Assembly (NCBI GenBank): GCA_009911355.1
Contig: QXXE01000010.1
Location: forward strand, 25,353 to 89,352
DNA from: Clostridiaceae bacterium
GTDB lineage: Bacteria > Bacillota > Clostridia > Oscillospirales > Butyricicoccaceae
DNA length: 64,000 bases
Direction: 5' to 3'
The notes under the pieces are model-generated. The model was not told where the DNA came from. It did no database searches and was given only the letters and a program-made list of their open reading frames with translations. Below, piece after piece: positions 40,710-47,498 of this stretch (position 1 is the first letter of the stretch; every line of letters begins with the position of its first letter). The position numbers and the translations under genes were made by a program.

Positions 40710-40928
40710 CTACCCCTCCGCCCTTTTCAAGTAGTTCTGCATGAAGTCGCGGGCGATGGGGATCAGCTGGTGTCCGGCGCAGCGGCCCGTGGTGGCCTCA
40801 ACGAGGGTGGAATACTTCACACCGGCCCCCGCAGCGAGTTCCCGCTTAGTCATGCCGGTCTGCGCACAGAAGATGCTGACCTCGATCCCGAAGTCGGTCT
40901 TGGGTTTGGTTCGGTTCGCTGTTCTCAT
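40710..40928 (-). CDS. Small XRE-like protein
   Basis: 72 residues starting MRTANRTKPKTDFGIEVSIF. The helix-turn-helix TKRELAAGAGVKYSTLVEAT resembles a small phage repressor or accessory regulator. It is followed 4 bases later by the excisionase-like gene. Upstream lies an AT-rich spacer with a CGTAAAATTACG inverted repeat (about 40950), a possible operator. Confidence 0.65.
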   Translation of the reverse strand: MRTANRTKPKTDFGIEVSIFCAQTGMTKRELAAGAGVKYSTLVEATTGRCAGHQLIPIARDFMQNYLKRAEG

Positions 40929-41036
40929 GTTGCGTTCCTCCTTATCGTAATTTTACGGCTTGTTTTTGTGGTATTAAAATGCTATACTGTTACCAGGTGT
41001 CCCGGCCAGGGATGAAGTTAAAGATGGTTTCAGACT

Positions 41037-41429
41037 TCACCGGGCAATCCGGCTCCCGTCAAAGGCGTTCATGTACTTGGTACAGATTTTCGGTTCTCGG
41101 TCTGCTCTCGGCTCAACGTCCACATAGAGCCGCCCGCTGGTGGGACACTCATACACCGGCCTGCTCCAGCTGTCCCGGCCCTTGAAGATGAGGGTGAGGA
41201 GGTTGCAGGTGTGGGGGATGTACCCCACACCCACAGCGTCCTGGAGTTCCCCGGTCAGCATCCCATAGGGGGTTTCCCCGTTCGGCGTGTAGATTTGCTG
41301 GATTTCCGTTTGCTCCGCACCGTCACGGATGGGCCAGTAGGTGACCGGGGCGGCGTCACACGCGACCGTCAGCCCCATCGTCTTGATGCGGACGATCTCG
41401 GCTCCACAGCACTTGCACTTCATCAGCAT
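41037..41429 (-). CDS. Cys-containing phage protein, unknown function
   Basis: 130 residues. The N-terminus (LMKCKCCGAEIVRIKTMG) is a possible zinc-knuckle. A middle block (EIQQIYTPNGETPYGMLTGEL) and GVGYIPHTCNLL are widespread in gut phage proteins. It overlaps the DUF2786 gene by 7 bases. Function unknown. Confidence 0.62.
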   Translation of the reverse strand: MLMKCKCCGAEIVRIKTMGLTVACDAAPVTYWPIRDGAEQTEIQQIYTPNGETPYGMLTGELQDAVGVGYIPHTCNLLTLIFKGRDSWSRPVYECPTSGRLYVDVEPRADREPKICTKYMNAFDGSRIAR

Positions 41430-42122
41430 CCACCCCCAATCGCAGCCCGCTCCGGCGCTCCACTCAGGCGGGTGGTCGGATCGAACTTCCGCCCGTCCTG
41501 ATAGCCCATGGAACGGTAGTCGCTGTGACCGCCCTTCATTTTCCCGTAGGACGTTTTCTTTCCCATGTCGGCCATGCTGTCAGTGACGGCCTGGGGAACT
41601 ACCAGCACAAGGCCCCACTCCTGGTTTTGTTCGTCCTGCTCTTTGAAAGCCTGCGAAACGCCCTGGACAAACCCCCAGCCGTAAGCGTTGCACTTCTCGC
41701 GGTAGGTTCCGGGCGGATCGTAGGGATCGCGCTTGATCTGGCTCTTGCAGGCGGAGGTCACGCAGTCGTAGGCATAGAGGAAAACCCTCTTGGCGATCTC
41801 GAAGTCATCCTCCAGACCCACCAGGCCAATATACTGAGTGCGCTTGCCTCCGGCGTGTTGCCGGTAGGCGCAGCAGCAGTAATGCTCCGCGATCACAGCG
41901 GACAGGGCGCAGGCCCAGGGGTTCGTCAAGGCCGTGCAGGTGACGCCCAGCACTTCCCGGATCACCTTGACCTTATCGGTTTTCTGGCACTCCTCCGGGC
42001 GGAGTTTGTGTTTCGCCATGAGTTCGCGGGCCTTGAGCAGCGCGGCCCGCGAACTCATTCTCGCTGGGGTTATTGCTTGCGAGGTTCAGCAACAGGGCGA
42101 TTTTCTCTTTGACATCGGCCAT
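41423..42122 (-). pseudogene. DUF2786 protein, N-terminal frameshift
   Basis: The frame starting at ATG 42122 (GGAG 8 bases upstream) reads MADVKEKIALLLNLASNNPSENE, the opening of a DUF2786 domain, then shifts by +1 near 42055 into the frame that gives RAALLKARELMAKHKLRPEE and the rest to 41423. Together they form one DUF2786 domain plus a ~170-residue C-terminal part (VGLEDDFEIAKRVFLYAYDCV). One extra base in the sequence would explain the break. DUF2786 proteins are phage- and plasmid-borne with unknown function. Confidence 0.72.
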
Positions 42123-42136
42123 TGCAGTTTCTCCTT

Positions 42137-42394
42137 TCAGTAGTTCCAAGCCGGAACATAGTTCCCATAGCCCGCCACAATATGGGCGTTCAGCACAGAA
42201 ACCGCCTCCGGGTTCTGGACGAACAATGTCCCGTTCGTGATGATCTCCCGCAACTGGAATATGGTGGCGTCCGGGTGATCCAGATGCACCAGCGTAAGAA
42301 AATCACTGGTAGCCTTGGTCAATCCGGCGATCCGGCGTTTTCCGCCGGGGACGTAATACTCAACGTCCTTGTAGTTCTTGGGATATTTGGGCAT
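42137..42394 (-). CDS. Hypothetical early phage protein
   Basis: 85 residues from ATG 42394 starting MPKYPKNYKDVEYYVPGGKR. A short middle block (KATSDFLTLVHLDHPDATIF) is followed by QLREIITNGTLFVQ. No family recognised. Positioned just upstream of the DUF2786 gene. Confidence 0.58.
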   Translation of the reverse strand: MPKYPKNYKDVEYYVPGGKRRIAGLTKATSDFLTLVHLDHPDATIFQLREIITNGTLFVQNPEAVSVLNAHIVAGYGNYVPAWNY

Positions 42395-42410
42395 CGGCTC
42401 CGTCCTCCCC

Positions 42411-42578
42411 TCAGCGTTCGCGGCGGTACAGGTCAATCAAGTCCTGCTGCCAAGCGTTTCTCATGCTACGCTCCTCCAGTTCCGCAAACATTTCCTCGGC
42501 CTCATCAGCGGCAAGGCGTTCGCACTCGCACCCATCGGAGAGGGGCTTTCCGCAATACGGGCAAAACATCTTTTCCAT
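42411..42578 (-). CDS. Small zinc-ribbon protein, 55 residues
   Basis: ATG 42578 follows GAGGAGGGG; reads MEKMFCPYCGKPLSDGCECE with a C-x2-C...C-x-C cluster, then an acidic helical tail (EEMFAELEERSMRNAW). Nearly identical in style to other phage zinc ribbons here. Function unknown. Confidence 0.6.
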   Translation of the reverse strand: MEKMFCPYCGKPLSDGCECERLAADEAEEMFAELEERSMRNAWQQDLIDLYRRER

Positions 42579-42588
42579 CGGCCCCTCC

Positions 42589-43170
42589 TCAGACATCCAC
42601 GCCCACGCTATGGTAGGCCCACCAGCGCCCCCGGCGCTGGAACAGCTTGTACCAGACCGTGAACCGCTGGCCGGTGCAGTCGTAGGCGGAGGGGCGGGCC
42701 TCCAGGTAGTAGCAGCGCCGAAACCACTCATCGGCCTCTTCCAGGCTGTCAAAGCGGGGCATCTCCCGCAGTTCGATGTAGCCATCAGCGCCGTCATCCT
42801 TGACGATCCACACCCCACCACTCGGTCTGTTGGTGTACTCCCGGATCGCCCGCTTGATGGAGATAGTCAAGGCATCCGAAAGGTGTTCGCCGTCCTGCCG
42901 GATCATCCGCTGGAACTCATACGCCTCCCGCAGCTGCCTCTTGCTCTGCACCTGCGGATAGTGGCTGGTGGAGTGGTAGTAGCGGTAGACGCGCTCCCGG
43001 TCATCCTCCCGGATGTCGAGAACCTTCTCCAGTGCGGCCCGCACCTGCGGAAAATCGGGAATGTTCTTCGCGCACCACTCAGGGCGCTCCTTGACCTTGA
43101 CCGCGAGGCCCATCAGCTTGTTCGCGGAGAGGTCGTAGACAGCGCCCAGCAGCTTGCCGGTCGTTTTCAT
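42589..43170 (-). CDS. Hypothetical early phage protein
   Basis: 193 residues starting MKTTGKLLGAVYDLSANKLM, preceded by AGGAGG. It contains YRYYHSTSHYPQVQSKRQLR and, near the end, DWFRRCYYLEA-type aromatic segments. No known domain. It overlaps the next upstream gene by 4 bases. Confidence 0.58.
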   Translation of the reverse strand: MKTTGKLLGAVYDLSANKLMGLAVKVKERPEWCAKNIPDFPQVRAALEKVLDIREDDRERVYRYYHSTSHYPQVQSKRQLREAYEFQRMIRQDGEHLSDALTISIKRAIREYTNRPSGGVWIVKDDGADGYIELREMPRFDSLEEADEWFRRCYYLEARPSAYDCTGQRFTVWYKLFQRRGRWWAYHSVGVDV

Positions 43171-43655
43171 GGCGCCGCCTCCTTCCCGACAACCGCACCG
43201 TCCTTAACCTCCAGGCTCCAGCGGCTCCCGTCCGGGCGTTCCTCAATGACGCTGGTAGTAAGGCCGATTTCCTGATTGGTCTGCGCCTGCCGGACGGCCT
43301 TTCCCTCGTTCATGGTGCAGCCCTCTTGCTTGAAATTCCCCATGGTATCCAGCCGGTAGACTCGGTACACGGGGCGGTCGAAGGGCGTCCAGCTATAGTC
43401 CGCATAGACCTCCCCGGTAAATCGGGTGGTGATGCGATCCATCTCGGCCTCCTGATCGTTGAAGTAGTTGTTGAACGCAACGCAGATGGAGTTGTTCTTG
43501 ACGCCCTCCATCTCCTTGCAAGCGTCAATCAGCATCCCGAACAGGTTCACGACAATCGCTCGATCATCGCGGCAGGCGGCAAACTTCTCCAAAACGCCCT
43601 TGTACTTGCAGGTGAGAAGGTCGGCCCGCATCTTGTAGGGGTTCTCTTGCAGCAT
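43167..43655 (-). CDS. Hypothetical early phage protein
   Basis: 162 residues starting MLQENPYKMRADLLTCKYKG, preceded by GGAGATAACTAACC. Contains YVLDTMGNFKQE-like beta segments (YRVYRLDTMGNFKQEG). No recognised family. It is the first gene after a GTGCAA-loop hairpin (43678-43706). Confidence 0.58.
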   Translation of the reverse strand: MLQENPYKMRADLLTCKYKGVLEKFAACRDDRAIVVNLFGMLIDACKEMEGVKNNSICVAFNNYFNDQEAEMDRITTRFTGEVYADYSWTPFDRPVYRVYRLDTMGNFKQEGCTMNEGKAVRQAQTNQEIGLTTSVIEERPDGSRWSLEVKDGAVVGKEAAP

Positions 43656-43677
43656 GGTTAGTTATCTCCTTTCGCAC

Positions 43678-43706
43678 GGCCCGCCCTGTTGCACCAGGGC
43701 GGGGCC
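43678..43706. repeat. GTGCAA-loop hairpin, copy 2
   Basis: Stem GGCCCGCCCTG (43678-43688) pairs with CAGGGCGGGGCC (one bulged G), closing TTGCAC (GTGCAA on the transcribed strand). It lies between the DnaJ-like gene and the start of the 43655 gene, just upstream of that gene's ribosome-binding site on the minus strand. Confidence 0.75.
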
Positions 43707-43715
43707 GGTAATGTA

Positions 43716-44222
43716 TCAGGCCGTGATCGCGGCCACAGGTTCCTCGGCATCGGCGTCAAAGCGGGTAGAACCGTATTTCCGCCTGATCTGGTTCATGGAC
43801 TTGTTGCCCCGGTGCCAGCGGTCGCCGTCCTCGGCAAAGTGCCAGTACCAGAGTTTCTTGCTGTTCGACCAGCGGCATCCGCAGGCTTTCAGCTTTTCCT
43901 TGTGGGGCTTGGTGTTGCCGCCGATCCAAAGCCACCGCCCGCAGAGTTCGATCTCCAGCCCGTCCAGCTTGAGCAGGTGGTCGAGGATCATGATGAAGTC
44001 CCCGGCGCTCTCCTTGGTGGCGCGGGTTTTCCCAGTGGTGTCAGCCGCCGCTTGGGTGTTCTGCGAGTTCTTCAACTCCTCGAACCGGGCGGCATACTCG
44101 GAATTGATGGCTTTCATCGTTTCCTCATCGCCGCCCCGATCCGGGTGATGTTTCATCGCAGCGGCCTTGTAGCACTTCTTGAGCGCATCCAGGGTCGTGC
44201 AGTCATCGAAAAAGCGTTTCAT
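43716..44222 (-). CDS. J-domain protein
   Basis: 168 residues. The N-terminal ~60 residues are a DnaJ domain with the invariant HPD (AAAMKHHPDRGGDEETMKAI) flanked by typical helices (LDALKKCYKAA). The middle is a charged linker. The C-terminal part has a Trp-rich fold (CGRWLWIGGNTKPHKEKLKA). It could recruit host DnaK. No adjacent DnaK is present. Confidence 0.82.
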   Translation of the reverse strand: MKRFFDDCTTLDALKKCYKAAAMKHHPDRGGDEETMKAINSEYAARFEELKNSQNTQAAADTTGKTRATKESAGDFIMILDHLLKLDGLEIELCGRWLWIGGNTKPHKEKLKACGCRWSNSKKLWYWHFAEDGDRWHRGNKSMNQIRRKYGSTRFDADAEEPVAAITA

Positions 44223-44252
44223 GGTGGTTAGTCCTTTCTGCGCCCTCGGCGC

Positions 44253-44486
44253 TTAGTCCCGCACCACCGCAGCCCCCTTGCAGTAGGCCACGATCTCAGC
44301 GGGCGTGTTGATGAGGTAGTTCCCCCAGGGGAGTTTCCACGCCGTGGCTAATGCCTTGGCATCCCCGTCCAGCAGGTTCATAACACTGCTGAGGCAGTTG
44401 TTCATCCGCTCCTTGATCTCAAACTGCCCAGCACCGTCCCTGGCGGCAACCTTCTCATCCTTGGTGAGTTTCAGCCAGTCTTTCAT
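44253..44486 (-). CDS. Hypothetical early phage protein
   Basis: 77 residues starting MKDWLKLTKDEKVAARDGAG; AAGGAGG precedes the start. Contains WGNYLINTPAEIVAYCKGAA near the end. No family recognised. It is the first gene after the structured region at 44487-44985. Confidence 0.55.
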   Translation of the reverse strand: MKDWLKLTKDEKVAARDGAGQFEIKERMNNCLSSVMNLLDGDAKALATAWKLPWGNYLINTPAEIVAYCKGAAVVRD

Positions 44487-44985
44487 GGTCGGTTCCTCCT
44501 TGCCGTTTGCACCCGGCTCAGTGGATTTATCCGGCGGATCGCCGGATGGGATGGGGCGGTTAAGGCCCGCCCCTCAGAGCCTCGTTTGGACTGTGGCCCC
44601 ACGGTGGGCCACGGTGGATCGCTTGGGTCATATCGTTTGAACAGGCCCCCGTACTACGGGGCCAGTGTGATTGCTTAGGTATTCCGATCTCCTCTGCCAT
44701 TCGCTTCCCCTCGGCCCGCTCATATCATCGCGGGTATGGCCGGGGCCAGCTTTCGCAGAGTGCCGGGGTTCAGTTTTCAAGGTGCATGGGGAGGTTTCCC
44801 CTCAAAGCCCCTACAAGCGATTACTGGGTGGTCGTGGCTTTTACACCGGATGGGCCGGCCTCTTGGCAGGCCCGTGTACGGATACCCAGTGCCATAATAC
44901 GGGGGCGCTCATCTTGTCAGGGGGGACTTCCCGCGACCGCCCAGCGGGTTCTGGGCGGTTTCGGCTGGTAGTCATCCAGCCATCA
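44487..44985 (-). ncRNA. Large structured gene-free segment, likely a phage noncoding RNA
   Basis: About 500 bases without a reading frame in an otherwise packed operon. On the minus strand, perfect or near-perfect hairpins follow one another: GGCTGG/CCAGCC, CCGCCCAG/CTGGGCGG, GGGCC-T-GCC with AAGA loop, CCCGC/GCGGG, GGCCCCGT/ACGGGGGCC, GTGGCCC/GGGCCAC, GGGGCGG/CCGCCCC, ATCCGGCG/CGCCGGAT. A long-range pair ACTGGGT/ACCCAGT closes a multibranch. Purine loops (AAGA) favour the minus strand. It ends at the GTGCAA-loop hairpin and the next ribosome-binding site. Size and multibranch design recall large ornate phage RNAs such as ROOL or GOLLD; identity is not established. Confidence 0.6.
44502..44517. 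repeat. GTGCAA-loop hairpin, copy 3 (imperfect)
   Basis: GCCG pairs with CGGC, with one mismatched pair closing the TTGCAC loop (GTGCAA on minus). Directly before the AAGGAGG of the 44486 gene, at the 3' end of the structured segment. Confidence 0.65.
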
Positions 44986-45417
44986 TCAGGCGGGGAACGC
45001 TTTTCCGTCCTTGTCCTGGACGTTGTAGTGGTGGCCGTCAAAGACCAGGTTGTGACCCTCATCGCCGGTGGCCCCGCACTCCTGGCACTTCCAGGGGAGG
45101 GACACGCCGCCGCAGGTCTGGATCAACTCGCCGGTATGCTCGATCTTCCCGCCGCACACCGGGCAGACACCCTCGGCGTCCGTGCCGCTCTCCTGGATGT
45201 CGCCGTAGACGGTGATCCGGCCCGCCTGCATATCGCACTTGGCGTCAATCCCAGCCTCCCGCGCCATGTGGGTGATGTCGTAGCCCTCGCAGGCCAGCTT
45301 GTGCCAGACTTCCATAGCCCGGAAAACCTTGCCCTCCGGCACCGGGAGGTCACACCCGGAGAGAGCATCGACCACGGCGTTGTGCCGCTCGATCAGGGCC
45401 AGCAGTTTTTTCTTCAT
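44986..45417 (-). CDS. Zinc-ribbon early phage protein
   Basis: 143 residues from ATG 45417 (GGAGG 10 bases upstream), starting MKKKLLALIERHNAVVDALS. A zinc-ribbon with two CxxC pairs (VCPVCGGKIEHTGELIQTCG, then PWKCQECGATGDEG) follows in the C-terminal half. Unknown role. It is the gene immediately before the structured segment. Confidence 0.62.
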   Translation of the reverse strand: MKKKLLALIERHNAVVDALSGCDLPVPEGKVFRAMEVWHKLACEGYDITHMAREAGIDAKCDMQAGRITVYGDIQESGTDAEGVCPVCGGKIEHTGELIQTCGGVSLPWKCQECGATGDEGHNLVFDGHHYNVQDKDGKAFPA

Positions 45418-45419
45418 GA

Positions 45420-45593
45420 TTACGCAACCTCCTCCAGATGGTAAGTCAGCCAATCGTGGAACCCATCAAAGCCTTTCCACTCGTTTCTGTATCGGTGGTA
45501 CAGATCGCACATCTCGGAGAGTTCGGGAACCTTCCCGGTAATGGCCGTGTACTGAACCTCGGCCTCCTCAAGGGTTGTCCAACATTTTTTCAT
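45420..45593 (-). CDS. Small early phage protein, first gene of the leftward operon
   Basis: 57 residues from ATG 45593 (AAAGGAACTAACC leader). Starts MKKCWTTLEEAEVQYTAITG and contains KVPELSEMCDLYHRYRNEWK, a pattern seen in small clostridial phage proteins. It is the first gene downstream of the strong leftward promoter. Function unknown. Confidence 0.62.
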   Translation of the reverse strand: MKKCWTTLEEAEVQYTAITGKVPELSEMCDLYHRYRNEWKGFDGFHDWLTYHLEEVA

Positions 45594-45626
45594 GGTTAGT
45601 TCCTTTCCGCGCTTTTCGCGCCCGCC

Positions 45627-45644
45627 CGCCGGTTGCACCCGGCG
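45627..45644. repeat. GTGCAA-loop hairpin, copy 4
   Basis: Stem CGCCGG/CCGGCG with loop TTGCAC (GTGCAA on minus), between the promoter and the first leftward gene, followed by a GCGC-TTTT-CGCGC small hairpin and the AAAGGA ribosome-binding site. Confidence 0.75.
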
Positions 45645-45688
45645 TCTCGGCGGTGTTCCGTATTTGTTTGCCTTAACCTTATGGTGTT

Positions 45689-45717
45689 ATTATATCGCAT
45701 TTGAGAGCGAAAGTCAA
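45689..45717 (-). promoter_or_regulatory. Leftward early promoter
   Basis: On the minus strand TTGACT (45717-45712), 17-bp spacer and TATAAT (45694-45689). The spacer contains one of the operator-like repeats, as expected for a promoter controlled by the adjacent repressor. It should drive the whole early operon to the left. Confidence 0.85.
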
Positions 45718-45772
45718 GTGTTTTCCTCTTAAAAGCGAGAAAAATTTTCCGTATTTTTTGTGTTCCGTATTT
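45699..45772. promoter_or_regulatory. Repressor operator region with repeats
   Basis: Two copies of TTnAnAGCGAnA (TTGAGAGCGAAA at 45701-45712 and TTAAAAGCGAGA at 45729-45740), 28 bp apart. TTCCGTATTT occurs at 45747-45756 and 45763-45772, and GTGTTCCGTATTT also at 45653-45665. These repeats lie between the leftward promoter and the repressor gene and are the best candidates for CI-like binding sites. Confidence 0.6.
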
Positions 45773-45788
45773 CCTGGAGGTGTTCAAC

Positions 45789-46205
45789 ATGGAGTTCAAA
45801 GACCGCTTTAATGAATTACTGGGTGAGGAGAGGGGCGCCGGTCAGAGGCTTTCCAAGGCCATAGGCGCATCATCCGGCGTGATTAACGGCTGGAAAACAG
45901 GTGAAAAAAAGCCCTCCCTCGATTACATCATCATGCTTGCAGAATATTTCTCTGTCACGACAGATTATCTTTTGTGTGTCGCAAAAGAGAGCGAAAAAGC
46001 GCCCACCCTCGAATTATCCGAGGATGAGCGCGAGATGCTGGAACTGTTTCAGAAAATCCCGTACAAGGATCAGCAGCGGCTTATCGGGCGGCTCCAGCAG
46101 GTGGTTTCGCCGCTGTCTGCGTTTAGCTTGTCTGACAGCATGGGAGAGGAACCGGCTCCCCCCGCTACCGGCGCGGGCAAGTCCTCAAGCGCGAAGGCCG
46201 TGTGA
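45789..46205 (+). CDS. CI-like XRE repressor
   Basis: 138 residues from ATG 45789 (GGAGG 8 bases upstream). The N-terminal XRE helix-turn-helix (LSKAIGASSGVINGWKTGEK) is followed by SVTTDYLLCV, typical of clostridial phage repressors, and a helical C-terminal half (LELSEDEREMLELFQKIPYK). No peptidase (LexA-type) domain is visible, so inactivation must be by another route. It is encoded divergently from the early operon. Confidence 0.83.
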   Translation: MEFKDRFNELLGEERGAGQRLSKAIGASSGVINGWKTGEKKPSLDYIIMLAEYFSVTTDYLLCVAKESEKAPTLELSEDEREMLELFQKIPYKDQQRLIGRLQQVVSPLSAFSLSDSMGEEPAPPATGAGKSSSAKAV

Positions 46206-46246
46206 TATGGGTCTATTTTGGCTACGGTGAATGGAGGTAACGAACT

Positions 46247-46783
46247 GTGTTCTTCCCGTTTGGCAAAAAGAAACCCGCCGCTCCAGCGCGGGCAAAAAAG
46301 CTATCCCCCGCCGAAAAATGGCAAGCTGCCACCAGGGACTCCCAACAGCACTTAAAGGCCGGGGAACTGGGATTGTACCGCAACGACCTTTTCACAATGG
46401 CGGGCGTCCATAAGGCAGAGGGGCGCAGGGACGATGAACTGCGACTGTTGCTGTTCGTTTGCTACCTCGACTTCTGCCCCTTCTCCAGCTTGACGGATTA
46501 CAGATACTTCCTGGAAAACAAGGACTGGCCGGTTCCGGGCGGGATCATCGCCCCAGGCGTCATCACTCGCATTAACTCAGCAGCAAAGGCGCTGGGCCTC
46601 TCCCCCTCCGATGTGGAGCAGCTATTTTGCCGGGAAGTCCGGGCGGACATGGTTCCGGCCCAGGTGATGACCGTGCAGGGTTGTGCGGGGCTGGTGCGAA
46701 TGAGCATGGAGGGCAAGCGGGCTGAGGCAGAAAAAGCCCTGAACCGGGAAACCTCCAGGTTCGTCAAGGCTCATCGCAGGTGA
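46247..46783 (+). CDS. Hypothetical protein of the lysogeny module
   Basis: 178 residues from a GTG with GGAGG 10 bases upstream. Starts FFPFGKKKPAAPARAKKLSP and contains LLLFVCYLDFCPFSSLTDYR and TSRFVKAHRR at the end. No family recognised; genes like this follow the repressor in many gut-clostridial phages. Two DnaA-box-like sequences begin immediately after its stop. Confidence 0.62.
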   Translation: MFFPFGKKKPAAPARAKKLSPAEKWQAATRDSQQHLKAGELGLYRNDLFTMAGVHKAEGRRDDELRLLLFVCYLDFCPFSSLTDYRYFLENKDWPVPGGIIAPGVITRINSAAKALGLSPSDVEQLFCREVRADMVPAQVMTVQGCAGLVRMSMEGKRAEAEKALNRETSRFVKAHRR

Positions 46784-46836
46784 TGTGGAAAACCTTGTGG
46801 AAGTCTGGCTTTGATTGTGGAAAACTCTGTGGATAA
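46784..46836. promoter_or_regulatory. DnaA-box-like sequences
   Basis: A perfect 9-mer TGTGGATAA (46828-46836, the inverse of TTATCCACA) and two near-matches TGTGGAAAA (46784-46792, 46816-46824). They lie in a gene-free spacer next to a repeat array and could mark a replication start site. Confidence 0.5.
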
Positions 46837-46856
46837 CTCAAAATGCCCAAAAATAA

Positions 46857-46961
46857 GGTTCAAAATTTGAACCGCATTTTAGAAATAGGGTTCAGGATTT
46901 GAACCGCTTTCGGTTCAGAATTTGAACCGCATTTCGCAAAATAAGGTTCAAAATTTGAACC
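46857..46961. repeat. Four 17-bp palindromic repeats GGTTCAnnATTTGAACC
   Basis: Copies at 46857-46873, 46889-46905, 46912-46928 and 46945-46961, spaced 32, 23 and 33 bp start to start, near multiples of the helical turn. A weaker fifth copy (GGTTCATATTTTGCACC) lies at 47333-47349. The symmetry suggests a dimeric DNA-binding protein (repressor, replication or integration factor). With the DnaA boxes this 295-bp spacer may be an origin or control region. Confidence 0.8.
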
Positions 46962-47078
46962 CTTAAATAAACTATGTTGTAAAACTTGTAAAACATACTT
47001 CTGTTGATGATGGCTACGCGCGCGCGTGCGCGTAAAGAGCAATGATCGGGGTTTGCAACCCGAAGGGAGGTTTTCAAC

Positions 47079-47327
47079 ATGATTGGCTATCTGCGCTGCC
47101 GCGACTGCGGCTCCAAGATGAACGCCGCCGACCTGGTGGCTAAACTATGCCCCGCTTGCCTCAAAAAGAGGACGGCCCGCCTGTCTGCCCTCCAGGGGCA
47201 GTATGAGCAGGCCGTCCGGGACGGCAATGCGGATCGCGCCGCCGCAGCAGCGGAACAGGTTCGGTCTTACCAGCAGGCAGAGGGCGTCCGGCTCCGGGAT
47301 GTGGCGGACGCTTACAGGGTACACTAA
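47079..47327 (+). CDS. Small zinc-binding phage protein next to integrase
   Basis: 82 residues starting MIGYLRCRDCGSKMNAADLV, preceded by GGGAGG. Two CxxC pairs (CRDCGSKM, CPACLKKR) form a zinc-ribbon. The C-terminal half is a helix (AVRDGNADRAAAAAEQVRSY). Possibly a DNA-binding accessory protein for integration or regulation. Confidence 0.65.
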   Translation: MIGYLRCRDCGSKMNAADLVAKLCPACLKKRTARLSALQGQYEQAVRDGNADRAAAAAEQVRSYQQAEGVRLRDVADAYRVH

Positions 47328-47358
47328 AAATAGGGTTCATATTTTGCACCGAATTTCC

Positions 47359-47385
47359 AGGCCCTCAGAGGCCCTACAAGGCCCT
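47359..47385. repeat. Three AGGCCCT direct repeats with exact 10-bp period
   Basis: AGGCCCT at 47359, 47369 and 47379, so the three copies lie on one face of the helix. Position between the zinc protein and the integrase gene suits integrase arm-type sites or an operator for integrase. Confidence 0.6.
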
Positions 47386-47498
47386 CCACCGCAAAAAGGG
47401 GTTTAGGATATTCCAAAATGCCGAACGGCCCGCTGTGGGCTGTCTGCGCTTGACTGTGGCATGAATATGAGCGAGTTAATGGGAGGCGATGCGTAAAG

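Noticed and set aside
46857..46961. CRISPR-like repeat array
   Set aside because: The repeats are palindromic, only 17 bp, with spacers of 6-16 bp; there are no cas genes.
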